Origin: Parascedosporium putredinis
Lineage: Eukaryota; Ascomycota; Sordariomycetes; Microascales; Microascaceae
NCBI GenBank assembly: GCA_949357655.1
Contig: CASHTG010000004.1
Coordinates: 1,054,001-1,118,000 of the forward strand
Length of the DNA: 64,000 nt
Direction of reading: 5' to 3'
A model generated the notes under the pieces. The model made no database searches and was not told where the DNA came from. It was given only the letters and a program-made list of their open reading frames with translations. This document shows positions 37,041 to 50,171 of this stretch, in pieces. Within the stretch, counting starts at the first letter, position 1; the number at the start of each line of letters is the position of its first letter. Both the position numbers and the translations under genes were made by a program.

Positions 37041-39169
37041 GATGACGGTGAGATGTGCGGTGGCGAATGGGTCAAGACGATTATATCCCAAGGATGCAGG
37101 CGAGCCCAGTAGAAAGGACAAAAGAGAGCGATAGGAACAAAGAATGCGTAGTCCTAGAGAGACGTAGAATAGAAAGAAAAAGGTAATAAAACTTTGTGTC
37201 GACCAGCGAGCCTGCGAAAACAATCTGACCTGCAGGAGGAACGGCACCAAAAAGAAAAAGAATTATCTTGACTCGTCGTCGTCGGTTCGAAATTGAGCAA
37301 AGAGGCCAACCCTTTCCGCAAAATCGTGGTGGGCCGGGAGAGCGCCGTATTATACCACTTGACGATGGGCCTGGCCTGGCCCAACGAGACGAGACGTCGA
37401 GTCGAGCCTTTTTCCCCCTTCTCACCCCTTCTCCCCAAGGGTCCCTGGGCCCATTTGGCAAAAAACCTTGTCTCGGAAAATTTTGAAACGAGGGCCCAGA
37501 ATTTCATCGCTCAATGATCTGTAGTATTGCCCATTGATTAGGCGCGCAACAGATAAGCACGGCGACCAGTGGCCCCAGGCACAAAAAGAAACTCTCAATT
37601 CCCCCTGTGGAATGGCTCGATGAGTGGGCTCATTGGGTTTCGTCTGGGAGTGCGAGGGTCTGGGCCCATCGACCCAGGTCCACCCACTTGAAACGCAGAT
37701 TGGTTATGGTCGCTCCCAACCTGAGACCAACCCTCGTCCTGCTCTGACAAAGAACGCGAAGCTTGGAGCAGTAAAGTCACGTGCACCTCGTCAAATCATT
37801 CCATTTTGCCAACTTCTCGTCAGTGCTTTTGTCGGCGATGAGGGTCCAGACCCTCCCTTCACGATACTTTTTCGACCACCCCCGACGATGGGCAAGCAAG
37901 GGCTTTTCTCAGGGAGATCGTCCCAGCGGCGTGGCCCTTCCCCTCCCCCAGCGCATAAAACAGCAATACCCTGCTCTGCGACATGCCCCATCCTCGCGTC
38001 CTCGCAAAGGGCAAATCGTTAACAGTGTCAAGGTCCCCCGAGCGGGCCAAGTTGAAATTATCCTGAGGCAACTACCCGCCGAGGCTCTGCTGCGCCTTTA
38101 CTGGACGCTAGCCAACTTAACTCTAATCGAGTGGCATGAAGGGGTGGTCCCGGGCTTCGAAAGTGCCAAGGCTTATCTACCTTAAAATTCCCCTTAAACT
38201 GAGAGGCAGGAGAAGGAAAGAAAAAAGCAACCTTCCCTTGATAGGATGAAAGAACAATTGCTGGCAAACGGGAGAGCAGGAATTTCTCGTAGAAGTGTAG
38301 AAGGCAACAAGTTAAGCCCGCGTTCATCTGCCGAGCGGGGAGAGAGCTACGACGAGTCAAGTTTGCGGTCGGTTGTCCTGAAGATCCGTCGAAGATCTGG
38401 GGATCACTGTGCAGAGGGCGGCATGTCCCAAATAAGACGAACACTCCATTGCGCTGAGACGCCTCAGACAAAGTCTAGAAGTTTCGCGTTAATGCCGATT
38501 TTCTGGAGTAAATTGGTGACCTAATCAATCTCGCTCATCCCTTTCAACAAAGGCGAAGCTGTGCAATACCATATATGCTCCCATCTCCTCCCACCAACCC
38601 TGTTGACATTTTCGGTAAATAAAGGGAAGTTAATGTAATGTTAAGTTTGATTTTTTTGTCCACGAAATCGTCTTACCCTTTGTACCTTGGCGCTCATCCT
38701 ACAAGGCTTGGCTTGAAACCAGTCGCCAGTTAAACGCCGTCGAGTGTGCCTCGGGACAATGAAGTGATCCTCTGGTCGGTCTCGAGGCAGTGGATAGCGA
38801 GTCATGGCACTAGCACAGTCCCGCCAAAAGGATTGTAAGCCGCCTTGTTGGATTCTGCATTCCCATTAGGTAAGGCTCGTAAGCCACCGCTCATTCCGTC
38901 GTAGATTTTGGAGGACTCAAGCCCGCGAAGCGCTTAGGGCGCGCGAGTAGCGGTGCCGACTTCCGCTTGGCATTGTGGACCGGCTTACGCGTCGAGGCCA
39001 CTTTTGGCAGCTGCGTCTTGACAGTGCATCGTCTTACGCCGTAGGGCTGTCGAGGATCCAATGGTGCGGAGGGCATTTATCTCTAGACAAGAAGGGCGCC
39101 ATGGTCCTGGGCGAGAGACCTCAGGGTTTCCCAAATGCTTTTCACTGCATTGAAACTCAAAGGTCGGTC
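37041..39169. other. Divergent intergenic region, 66-aa gene / anoctamin
   Basis: 2.1 kb. Overlapping ORFs on both strands, none family-like. The frame upstream of the anoctamin start is open from 38975 but has no conserved look, so it is treated as leader. Confidence 0.45.
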
Positions 39170-41598
39170 ATGGGCAGAAGCAAGGTGACTACGCGGCCAT
39201 CTCCTGGGGTTCAACCGGACCAGCTGCGCAAGTACAATGACAAGTATGTCATTGTGTACGATTTCGAGGAAGTAGGTACGTAGAGCTGTCGTTTTTGAAA
39301 AATCCAAAAGAAAAGGAATTGAATGGTCTGGCGAGAAACCAACCCGGGGTCGGCTAACAAACAAACGGCGGGAAAAAAAGATGCCCCAACCGCAATCAAG
39401 GAAGTCAGAACCCTTATCCGAGATCTCGAATCGGCCAACCTCCACACCGAAGTGCGAGCCGGTCACGGCGAAACCCTGCTTATTTTTGTCAAGGTGCCGC
39501 AAGACCTCTTGCACACCACCGTCTATAGTTCTCGGTTAGTCACACGCACCCCCGGCACCCGGAGTTCCCACCTCCCTCCCGACCCCCGGTCCCGCACCCG
39601 GAGACCTTTTCCCCTTTTCGGTCCCGGCTAATTCGTCCCATCCCCGCTCTAGCATAAAAGATTGGTTGTACGGCGTAGTGCAGTCCCACCCGGGCGGCAT
39701 CAAGGAAAATGCCGGCCGCCACGGTTTCGAGGCGGAGGACATCCTGTCCGTGTACCACCTCGTCAACTGGCCCAAGTCGATGGGCGGCGCCGGCATCACC
39801 CCCGAATGGGGCCAGTGGGAGCGGGTCAAGGCCATTTTCCCGCTGCACAACGACGAATCCAACGCCGCGCTGATGAAGCACCTGAACCGGCGCCTTCTCC
39901 TCACGGCCGCGGACCTCGATCGCGTGCGTGACCTCTTTGGCTCCAAGGTCGCCTTCTACTTTGCCTTTATCCAGGCGTACGTCGTGTTTCTCACTTTCCC
40001 CGCGGTCACTGGGTTAGTGGCGTGGAGGTGGCTTCCCGAGTACTCGGTCGCCTACGGCATCGTGACGTGCGTCTGGTGCACGGTTTTCCTGGAATATTGG
40101 AAGATTCAAGAGATTGACCTGAGTATCCGATGGAAGGTGAGGGGCGTCGGGCTTTTAAAGGTCAGCAGACCCCAGTTCCGGTGGGAGCGGGTGGTTGTCG
40201 ACGAGGCGGGAGGACGAGGCACTACGTGCCCAAGTGGAAGCAGATTGCTCGCCAGCTAGCCCAAGTCCCGTTTATCCTCTTCGCAGTCGTCATTCTTGGC
40301 ATGCTCATGTTTGCCGTGTTCGCACTCGAGACTTTGGTATCCGAAAGTTACAAAGGTCCCTTTGAGGACCTCGTGGTATGTAGACACCGGCTGTATCCTC
40401 GAGTAGCCAATGACACTTACAATACCATCCCCGGATGTAGGAATATCTCCCCACAATCTTATTCGCCATTGTCATACCTTACGTCAACAACTACCTCGAA
40501 GCAGTAGCTACCAGTCTCACCGAATTCGAGAATCACAGGACGGAGGATAACTACGACATGTCACGCACGCAAAAGAGCTTCATCTTCCAGATCATCACCA
40601 ACTACCTTCCGATCCTCATCACCGCCTTCGTCTACGTCCCATTTGGCCAGGCGATTGTCCCCAAACTCGAGAGTGCCACGAGGGCTCTATCGGGAACTCT
40701 AGGCAGAAAGTACTTGGTAGCGCCCCGCTCGTTCCGTGTCGATCCGAACCGGCTCCGCAACGAGGTCATCGCCTTGACGGTCACGGGCCAGATCTCTGCG
40801 TTTTTCGAGGAAAACATCCTCCCGGTGCTCAAGCGTAAGACTCGTCAGTGGTACAACGATTACCGCGCCAGGCCGACCAGGGGGCCGCTTCGCCGGTAGC
40901 TCTGCACGACGACCCGACCGAGGCGGAGATTCTGAAAAAGGCCCGCCACCAAGCCACGCTCGACATCTACAACGTCCAGGATGACATCGCGGAGATCGCC
41001 CTCCAGTTCGGCTACCTCGCGCTCTTCTCCCCGTGTGGCCGCTCCTCTCGGTCGGGTTCCTCGTAAACAACGTGCTCGAGCTGCGAACGGATTTCTTCAA
41101 AATCATCAACGAGCACCGGCGTCCCGCGCCGGTCCGCACCGACAGCATCGGGCCGTGGATCAGCTCCCTCGAGTTCCTGACGTGGATGGGGAGCATCTCC
41201 ACGGGCGCCGTCGTTCACCTCTACGGCATGGCCGGGTTTGGCGGCGGCGCGTGGTGGGCGATGCCCATGACCATCTTTGTCAGTGAGCATACCTTTATGG
41301 GCTTGCGGACGGGGGTGAGGTACGTTCTCGATCGCATCGGCTCGGAGCAGATTCGGAGGAACGCAAGCAGCAGTACATGACGCGGGTCAAGTACCTGGAT
41401 GATATCAAGACGCAAGGCCAGCTGAAGCCCGGTGGCATGGACGCCCTGGGGGAACGCAAGATTTCGGCTGCGGTATGCGATGGTGAGGCCTTTTTCGCCA
41501 AGCAGGCTGTGGAAGGCGCAAGTGTGGAGATTAGCGTTGGCCTGATTGAGGCTTTGAAAGGGCTGGGGACCGGAAAAGGACCATCAAAAATGGATTGA
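39170..41598 (+). CDS. Anoctamin (TMEM16) family protein, Ist2-like
   Basis: Role: Ist2-type anoctamins sit in the cortical ER at plasma-membrane contacts and act as lipid scramblases or tethers. Seen: a soluble N-terminal domain (YNDKYVIVYDFEEV; VRTLIRDLESANLHTEVRAG; GGAGITPEWGQWERVKAIFP), then eight to ten hydrophobic helices with family landmarks DLFGSKVAFYFAFIQAY, IQEIDLSIRWKVRG, FIFQIITNYLPILITAFVYV and FGYLALFSPVWPLL after repair. Introns: 39276-39380, 39535-39652 and 40376-40440. Breaks at about 40208-40210, 40861-40870, 41029-41032 and 41357-41358 each need one base; corrected length is 714 aa. The ATG at 39170 is the last before the conserved N-terminal block. Most of the yeast-type basic C-terminal tether tail is absent, as in many moulds. 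Confidence 0.88.
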
Positions 41599-42706
41599 TG
41601 GGCCTGTGATTGCATCCATCCATGGATGTATCCATCCATTGTAAACATGATGTTGGAGGGTTGGATTTGTTCAAAGATGAGGACGTCCATAGACTGTGCA
41701 ATCAATTGATCCATGCCCTTGACATCATTTTTACCATGTAGCCATTTTTCATTAGCGTCCGGTTGGTGCTATTTTCGTAACATTGAAGCGCAGTCTAGAA
41801 GCGGGGACGTGGCTGCGCCTCTGGAACATCCAGGGGGCCTCGAATGAAATTGATTCTTCGTCACAATTTCAATGTTGTTGGGGAAATTAGTCTTCCCAGT
41901 GTCCGAAAGCCCTTTTGGTGGGAGGATGGGAGTGGGACAGGACGAGGGATGAGGATACGAAGGAATAAAAGGAAGCCTCATGGACCAGTTTCACATTTTG
42001 GGCGATGGAATTCTACAGATCGTGCATCGCAAATGACGAAGACTGATTGATGCACAATGAGCGAAGCGAAGATGGGGGAATCACGATGGGATCAATTAGC
42101 CTGATCATGACGCCCAGGGTAGAACGTGGATTCGGGGAAAATGAACCAAGGACCAGGGTTCTCGAGAAGGCCCTTTGGCGTCAAACCCACGTTCCACCAA
42201 ATGCAACGATGATTACTCGCGAGGTCGTGACTGGCTGGCAGGGGACACCCTCCCAACTCCCCATCCAGCAAGATGCGGCGCGCAGGAAGACAGCGAATAC
42301 GCCGCATCAGCAGTGTCAGCACTAGCAAGAATCCTGCACGTCCTGACTGGCCCGCCCAGCCGGGCCTTCCGTTTGATGGGTCAAATCCGGGATCGCGTAG
42401 CGCTTGGGACAGCGAGTCCTGCACGGTCGGGTTTGTCGTCGCCATGCAGGCAGCGCCAGGGGCCAGGCACGGAACACCGCATTGGGTGCTTTTCGCTGGA
42501 TACATGTAGGTGTTGTTGGTGGCGGGTGTCACCATCGCGCGCTCAAAATTGACAAAACCCCCCTGCCGCTGCTCAACCTCAAACTTGATTCTTCTCTTCC
42601 AACAACTTGTTCCCTTTCAATCACGAATCAACGACTTCGACGACGACGGTAGCCACGGTCGACTTAGAGCAGCGTACGGCGACAACAGAAAAATGGGGGC
42701 AGTATC
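41599..42706. other. Intergenic, anoctamin to P450
   Basis: 1.1 kb of no coding character. A short imperfect ATCCATCCATGG-type repeat lies at about 41612-41640, just after the anoctamin stop. Confidence 0.45.
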
Positions 42707-44721
42707 ATGGCAGGCACAATCGGAACGCCCTGGCTCATCGCCGGTGGCGTCGCGTCACTGCTTGGCTATTATCTTTTCAAGCTGTTAGCGCATCGTCGCT
42801 ATTATGCCGACAAGGTGAGAATCCCATGGTTGATGCAATTAGTGAGGAGGTCAAGTTGCTTGGAAGAAAATATTCGCACGAGATGGGGCCGACAATTAAA
42901 AGGGATTCACGAGGAAATTACACAACGAATGCCCAAAGTGGCGATACTAACTATTCATCCACGTTCAAGCCCTGCCCGCCGCATTCGTTAATATGGGGCC
43001 ACATGAAGCTCATCGGCGAAACACTCGAGCTCTTCCCTCGAAGGACATATCTCCAATCTGTCCTGACCCACCTCAAGCAAGCCCACGACCTACCCGAGGT
43101 GTGGTATCTCGATCTCCGGCCCGCCGGCCCCAAGTTCATCGTCATCACGAACCCGGACCTCGCCGCCCAGGTCACCACCGCCACCGCCTACCCCCAGTCC
43201 CCGCTCGTGCGCGACTTCTTCGCCCGCAACCTCGGCCCCGACTTCATCGAGACCACCAACGGCAAGCTCTGGAAGGACCTGCACCAGATGCTCGCCCCGG
43301 GCCTCACCCCTCCGCCATCCGCGCCCAGCACGACGTCATTGTCGAGGAGGCCGACGCCCTGCACACCCGCCTGCAGGCCATGGCCGACTCGGGCGACCTG
43401 TGCAAGAACTTTGTCTACGAGTTTGGGAAATTCCCCTTCGAGGTCGTCAGCCGCGTCTTCCTCGGCGCGCCCCTCGGCACCCAGACCGGCACCGGCGAGG
43501 TCTACGACGTGATGTTCAAGCTCAGCCTGGCCATGTCCGTCATCGCGGGCGACAAGAACATTTTTAAGCTGGCCGTGGCCAAGTGGAACGAGTGGACCAC
43601 GTCTCGCAAGCTGCGCCAGGCGGTGGCTTCGCACGTCACGCCCCGCTTCGAGGAGCTGCGCGAAAGAAGATTGTACCCAGCCGTAACAACGCTGCTAGTC
43701 TGGTGGATCGCATGCTCGCGCCTCATATCGAGGCTGGGCGGCCGTTGAGCAAATCCTCCTTAAATTTGATCTTAGATAAGTATGTTTGTTTCGGTCTACC
43801 TGGGTTTATTTTCCCATCTTGCCAAATTCGCCAGCTAACGCCGCCTCCACAGTGCCCTTGGTTTTATGGCCGCAGGTTTCGGAACTACGGCTGATACGTC
43901 GACGGTGAGTCCCCTTGTCTTCGGCTCCTAACCCCAGATTGGGCCTGCAAAGCAACCTTTTTTTCGTTCGTCTTTGCTCTAGGTAAGGACCCTTGCGCTA
44001 ACATGGGGTTCCCCAGTACGCTATCATGCTCCTCTCGGCCTTCCCCGAAACCCTTGCCAAGCTCCGTGAAGAGCACGATCGACTGTTTGACAAGACGTAC
44101 GAGGGTACGCTCGAAATGGTTCGACGCGACCCGACCATGCTCAAGGATATGAAGTACACGACCGCAGTCATCTATGAAACCCTGCGTCTCTTCCCAGTTG
44201 CCTTTATTATTCGCGAGCCCCAGCCAGGCGTGTAAGTCAAAGAATTCGGCTTCCCTCTCCGCGAGAATTCGTTCTCCCTTCAAGCCCTCCCCCTGGCTAA
44301 TCAAAGAGAGTAGGGACTTCATCGAGGCTAATGGACAACGATACGCCATTGACGGCCATACCGTTGCTGTGTGCGGCCATACCATGCATCTCGATCCCAA
44401 GTACTTCCCCGAGCCCAAGAAGTTCAATCCCGATCGTTTCCTGGACTCGAGCCCGGCCTATTCCCGCAACGCTTACCGGCCGTTCGAACGTGGACTGCGC
44501 TCGTGCATGGGTCAGACTCTTGCCATGGATGAGATGAGAATGGCCCTGCTGTTCACGGCGCGCTGGTTCGACTTTGAGCTCCGGGGCCACCGGCCCAACA
44601 AGGAGCCCAAGCTTCCCCAGTCTGACATGGACACTGTGATTGGCGTGCACGCGTACCAGACCTTTACATCACTGCGGGCCCGCCCGAGCCGGTCCAGATG
44701 ATGGTGACGTCCAAGAAATAG
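42707..44721 (+). CDS. Cytochrome P450 monooxygenase
   Basis: Role: haem-thiolate oxygenase anchored in the ER; substrate unknown. Seen: an N-terminal anchor (WLIAGGVASLLGYYLFKLLA), the I-helix AAGFGTTADTST, the K-helix ExxR in YETLRLFPVAF, FNPDRFLD in the meander, and the haem loop FERGLRSCMGQTLA with the ligand Cys. Introns: 42815-42969, 43780-43852, 43905-44016 and 44232-44313, all joining in phase. Breaks at 43307-43310 (C4), 43663-43665 (A3) and about 44670 each need one base; corrected length is 531 aa. All catalytic motifs are intact. By general look it resembles the CYP59/StcS-type branch known from polyketide clusters, but no synthase gene lies in the window, so a cluster role is unsupported. 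Convergent with the TRP-like gene. Confidence 0.9.
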
Positions 44722-45260
44722 TTTGAAACTTTTAGTTAGGGTCTTTTCCGTTTTGACTTTGTAGAAGTCTAACGAGAGAAGGAAGAACCGGCCCGTGTTG
44801 TGGCTGCAAGAAGAGATGAGGTCCGTGGCCTAGCGCGAATCCATGCCATGAGACCGGGCCGCGCGGATGGGCACATGGTATATGTGCGTTGTAAAATATT
44901 ATACATTCCAAGCCAGCCGTCCCGGAAAACACCCGAATGATAGAACCTGAGGGCGAAGTAGACCCAGGAGTAGGGTAGAGTAGCTCCAAGGCTAGTAATG
45001 ATAAGACGCGCTCGTACAAACGTACAGTTCGGGATGTTTCTCTCCTCTGTACTTCTCACTAGGCCACATAATCTCCCCCTTGTCGTGTTTTTCGTCTTTC
45101 AATTTGCAGATTTCATGTTTCCTAGAGGGATTTATGCTTTGTGGAGCGTGTTATCATAGACCTCTCTCATAGCACTTCTAGCTTCAGAAGTAGCTTCTTC
45201 CTTACATCTAAGTCTGGGGAGTATCCGAAATGGCTCGGGACCGAAATTGTGATATTATTA
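44722..45260. other. Convergent 3' region, P450 / TRP-like
   Basis: 540 bp, AT-rich, no gene seen. Confidence 0.45.
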
Positions 45261-47775
45261 TTATTTTATTTTTCCAAGGTCTTTCAGCTCTAGTTGTGGA
45301 GGATCGTGCGCGATTGGGTGCAAGTTGTCTACCACTCGGTTTGGTCGAACCACCTCGAAACCTCGTGAATGCTCCTCTCGTGGTCCTACAACACGCTGCC
45401 ATAGCCTACTCGGCAAAGATGGCACTTCCGGAATAGCATCGTCCGTGCTTTGCGAAGCCTTTGTTGGCGTGCCTCGACGTGGGGGCTGCGTGTAGTAAAG
45501 ATCGGATTCGCGGAAAGTGTAGTCGTTCCACCGCGGCCCTAGCCCAGTACGCCGAAAGTCGGTGGGATTTCCATCCTCTTGTAAGCAAGAAGAATGAGAG
45601 CTTGGCGGCGATGATGAGGAGGTGGTAACTAAGGGGAGCGATAGAGTGAGGTTGCGCGGTGACGGGACTGTCACCGTTGAACTAGAGTACGACGGACGCA
45701 AGGCTACTGACGATGAGGGCCGGGGTGAAGCGATCTTATTGTCCTGGAGATCGACTGGAGTGCTGGGCAAGGTAGAACGCGGAGGGCGATAGAAACGCGA
45801 GGACGTGGACCTGGTGTCCAGGCGTAGAGTGCTGGGTGTGTCGGGCCGGAGAGTAGGTTGAAGGTTGACGTCGGATACGCCCAGCGCCGCGAGGCTGCTG
45901 CTAGTGACGAGGGCGGACAGGTTCGCGCGGGAGGCTTCGCGCCGCCGGAGCTGGCGGACGCTATAGACCTGACCAAATGAGGAGCTATATTAGTGGAAAA
46001 GATCAAGCGGGCTATAGAAGAAAGAGAGAAATGAAGTGGGGTGGATCATGGCATGGGGGTAGCAGGGGGACAAACTCTTGGACGCTCGGCGCGGTAACGC
46101 TGCACGCATAATTTTCCGAGGTGAAGAATGCTGGGGATCAGAAATGCGAAGACAAGAACGAGGGCATGGAGTGAGAGTATAGCGTAGCCCATTGTGTCCC
46201 TGACAGGGTACGAGGCCACGCCGGGTAGATACACGGTCATCACTGCTATGACGACGGCCCTGGCAATAGTGCAAGCCACACATGCGGAAAATAAGCGATG
46301 AGTGTTGAAACTGTAGATGGACGCCACGAACACGACTTCGCACGCGAGTAGAATAGTAAGCTGGGCAACGCCAGATATTTGCAAGCCGCCGATCGCGATG
46401 CCGCGGATAAAATTGAGAACAAACATGATGACAACGAATGAGGTCTGGGGGCCGGGTTTATGGCCGGCGGGGTTGTGTAAGGGGCTGTATTTCGGGGCGT
46501 TGAAGACAAGCGCGCCGAGGCTACGGGCGGGGATTTGGCGTAGGAGCCAGATAAAGGCTAGAGCGATGAGCGCGAGGAGGGTGGCGGCCATGGCGGTGTG
46601 ATACGCCGGGAGTAGGGTTGCGTAGTCGAACTGATACGTTGAGAGCGCGACCAGAGGTATCGAGAAGTAGGAGAAGATGGCGCGGAAAACCTGGCCGGTG
46701 GTGAACTTGGCATCCTTTATGCCATTTTCGTTGGGCTCCGGGTTCCACAGGTACAGGCGGCGGTTCACTACTCCGGCGAGGACAACTAAGCCGGTGATGC
46801 TCATCGACAGCACAGCGAGCAGGACAACCATGTTGAGCCAAACTTCCATGGTGTGGGGGCCCCGACAATCTGCGTCATGAGCTCGAGGCCGAACGTGCCG
46901 CCGTAGGTCCCGTTCCTCTCGTAGATGCCGTCGTTGATGCTAGTGTAGCGCTTCGCGTGGCCGACAGGACCCTCGCTGCTGAAGAGGGAGAACCAGTTTA
47001 GGTAGCTCGCGATGGGCTGGAAGAAACCTGGGTATCGCAGGCTTAGGCTCGCGGATAAGAAGATGAACTGTAGGTAGTGTAACAACTCGCCGAGGCCGGG
47101 GAGAAGGGCTCGCGTAGGCCTGGCCGCGGACGGAACAGCAGCCTCTTCCTCGTCGTCGTCGTTGTCGTCGGAGTACGTGGCAGGTTCGGTGTCGTAGATT
47201 GTCCGCAAGATGGAGACGATGAAGACGAACAAGAACAGGGCTGTTTGGCCGTAGCGGAGGCCGGTTGCCATGTCGGGCGTAATGGCCGGGGTGATGGCGG
47301 CGGCGAGACAGCCTTTATCGGCGGGCCCGTCCATCCTGGCCTGACTTTCCGTGTGCAAGGTGAGGTAAAAGGTCGAGAGTAAGGGTAGCTCCTCAATATC
47401 CACGTTAGCTTCGATCGTGAGCGGCGCGCGAGACGAGCTTCTGGCGGCGGCGCAGGTCGCACGCGTAACCTGCGCGTCGAATATTTCGGTGCGGCCGAGG
47501 ATTTGGAAATCCACTCTGACCGGCTTGAGCCCTTCGACAAAGGAAGCACATCGAGCCTCTCCAATTTGCGCGCCGATTTTAAACTCCATCGATGTGCTCT
47601 TTCCTGGTCGAGAGCCATCGTGCGAGGGTGACAGCCCTGCGCTCAAAGACTGGGCCAGAAAGCCTGGGAACCCATCAGGGAAAACCTCTGTGGCACCAGC
47701 ACATGGTTGCCACTGGACGTAGGCAGCTTTCGCCGATGCAAAGAGGCCGAAAATTCCGTGCCGAAAAAGTCGCAT
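45261..47775 (-). CDS. TRP-like (ML-domain/Flc family) membrane channel
   Basis: Role: fungal TRP-like/Flc family, proposed cation channels or flavin carriers of ER and plasma membrane. Seen: a signal peptide from the ATG at 47775, an ML-like beta-rich ectodomain (to about residue 190), then about nine helices (TALFLFVFIVSILRTIYD; VVLLAVLSMSITGLVVLAG; FVVIMFVLNFIRGIAIGG), an acidic loop (DDNDDDEEE) and a long Ser/Pro-rich cytosolic tail. The intron at 45969-46075 joins the last helices to that tail. One frame break, at G5 46855-46859, needs one base; corrected length is 802 aa. A plausible alternative is a family-specific orphan TRP-like protein rather than a true Flc orthologue. Confidence 0.82.
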
Positions 47776-49294
47776 TCTTGAATCGGCCGTGGAATCGCCA
47801 TGTCAAGACCGGGAAGGGTGAGGGCAAGGGGAAAACAAGTTTGATTTGAGGTCCTCGAATTGATGGATCCTTGAGGTGTGTGGAAAATTCGCCGCTTTTT
47901 CGGGGGAATAACGCGCTCACACCAGCTGGCCCTTGGCATCCTCGTATTATCCCTCACCGGTGTAGCCTTGACTTTTGCGGATTTAGGTCCGAGCTAGCAT
48001 TGATGGGCTAGGCTCTCGGGAAGTAATTCAGACGAGTAAGATTCGAAGTAGCGATGGAGACTGTCTGGAAACGCATTGACGTCAGTTCTCGTTTGCGTAA
48101 GGGTTTGCAGCCATGGATCCATCATCCTATGCGGTCCGTCTCCACAGGTCAGCCTCTGGGGACTAATGTTGACAGGACCCGCACTTGTTGATCTGATTCC
48201 TTGCGAGTGGCTTGCCAAGGGTAATACGTGGCGCAATAAAGTGTAGATGAGTGTACCAAAATACTATCCTTATTAGCAACTGTAGTTATTGCTTAGAGTC
48301 TAAATAGTGGACTCGCGACTTGACGAAGACGAGTATTTTATCATGGTATGTTTAAGTGTAGAGATATTGACTGCTGAAGAGAAGGTTTTAGAGATTAGAA
48401 CGTCGGAGCAACAGAGGAAAGAGCAGGCTGTTCCTGCCCACGTCTTATTTCATCCCTAACAATTCGCATTTACTCTAACCCACTACCTAAAGTTAAACTT
48501 GGAAATATTTCCGTTTACGATTTCAGCAACAATGTCGATGGGATCTGGCACTCAATCCTGTTTCCATACCATTGTCTTCTTCGCTGGGGCTTGTAATCAA
48601 TGAGATTGTTTGATTGTCGACGACTTGAATTGTGCAAGGGCCACCCAGCACCCGAACGAAGACAAAGCTACACGTAGTTTACGATATCCCTGATGTCGCT
48701 AGCACATGTAACGCCGTGGAGGCGAGACGCAATGATCAACACCACTTCCATCCTGGCCGCCGCTCCTGGTGCATTCATAGAGGACGTGTCTGTCTTGAAC
48801 GGAGCTTCTGAGGCCAGGCCGTGACACTTCCTCAACCAACTTTTGGCAGCATACACCTGGGGTTCAGAAGGAGCAAAGATAGGATGGATACAAAGGGGAG
48901 GAAACTGTGGAAAGAAATAAACAAGCTTCAAGTTGGGACCATGCCCCCTCTCCTCTTGTCAGTCTTCCTGTCTTGGTTTCCTTGAGCTTTATGCGATCAC
49001 ACGTTGAACCGTTCTAGAGGCACTAGGAGGAGGGGTAGAAGCTCGGTATGCCTCGCTAGTAGTTGATGGCCTTTTAGAGGTAAAGGGCACCTCCCGAACG
49101 ACTGGTGGCCAAGAAAAGACGGAGGAGGGAGAGGGTGAGGCAGAATAAAGCCCCATCGCGGCCTTGGAGAGAGGAGAGCGTCTCTCGTCAACCACTAGGG
49201 GATTAGGTTATGAGAAGAGAGAAGGCTAAGGCAGAATGAGGTGTCATCGCGGCCTTAAAGAGGCTAGGAGATACACTTTTGAGTAGGGAGAGGG
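47776..49294. other. Intergenic region with possible repeat debris
   Basis: 1.5 kb. The segment at about 49000-49280 holds two imperfect copies of a sequence with the core ATCGCGGCCTT, about 90 bp apart, perhaps transposon debris. An open minus frame at 48668-48931 looks mildly protein-like but has no recognised family. Confidence 0.4.
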
Positions 49295-49501
49295 TTAGAT
49301 GGACAATCCTTGGAGGTGGAAAGTAGCAATAAACTGAGCAAATGCCTCTGCAATTGGTTCTGAATGGTTGCTTTTCAAGGGGTATAGTTGGGTATACTTG
49401 GAGAAGTGACCCTTGATATGCAAAATCTGCTTGTTCTGACCTGATGGATCATGCCTCATACCAATCTGATTAGGTTGAACCCCCTCCCATCGGGTACTTG
49501 T
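49295..49501 (-). mobile_element. Integrase (rve) fossil fragment
   Basis: Minus-strand translation reads as the first part of a DDE integrase core: MRHDPSGQNKQILHIKGHFS, then YTQLYPLKSNHSEPIAEAFA, ending at a TAA at 49295. The pattern ILHIKxHFSKYxQLYPLKS with AEAFAQFI resembles the rve domain of gypsy or KRBA2-like elements rather than copia. The rest of the domain, with the later acidic residues, is not found in frame. It lies about 700 bp downstream of the PNP-NACHT-WD40 stop. Confidence 0.6.
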
Positions 49502-50171
49502 AAGAGGGACTGATAGTGCCTTGGTTCCGGCTGGTCGGTTGAGTGCTTTGAATCAGCTCTCCGGTGTAGTCGGTTATGGATAAGTTCGAATTCAATATGA
49601 GCCCGATATGTAAGCCGAATTCCAGCCTGGTGTTTGGTTTGCGGTCGGAATTATCAAATAATATAGGTAACTCTCCCGAGGCAGTGTATTTGATACGTCC
49701 TCAATTAAGATATGTTTAGTGCTGAACATAGGTCTATCAAGCGAGTTGATTCCATTATGGAGTTTACAAGCTATTGAAGTTATCCAGAAAGGGAAAGAGA
49801 GAGAGGATATGAGAGAGAGAGGAGAGAAATGGTTTGGGATACGGTGGCGGCGTGATTTGCAAATCTAAGATGAGCGTAAGGTACATATATGTATTGAGGT
49901 CTGCGGAATGGTATGAGCTGGTGTGTCTACCTCTGTGGAGTGGCAATTCAAATGGAACCGCCGCATGCTACCTAGGTATCATTATTACCATTTAACTCTA
50001 GGCTTATATAGACTTCACGCTAGAATCTTCCAGGAAGTTCGCGAATACTAACCATCTCTTCTAGATAAGAGTAAGGAAAATATAAGTTACCCATCTCCCT
50101 TGGACTCCTGTTTTGCAAAAAGAATAAAAAATAGAGAATGAAGAATAGTAAGAATTTATTATATCAATATA
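49502..50171. other. AT-rich flank of the PNP-NACHT-WD40 gene
   Basis: 670 bp, AT-rich, no gene. Probably more transposon debris on the 49.5 kb side and the NLR 3' UTR on the other. Confidence 0.4.

Noticed and set aside
42707..44721. Calling a secondary-metabolite gene cluster around the P450
   Set aside because: No polyketide synthase, NRPS, terpene cyclase or cluster regulator is visible in the window; the neighbours are housekeeping-type membrane proteins.
48668..48931. 87-codon minus-strand ORF between the TRP-like gene and the integrase fossil
   Set aside because: Reads moderately like protein but has no recognisable domain, neighbours or splice support.
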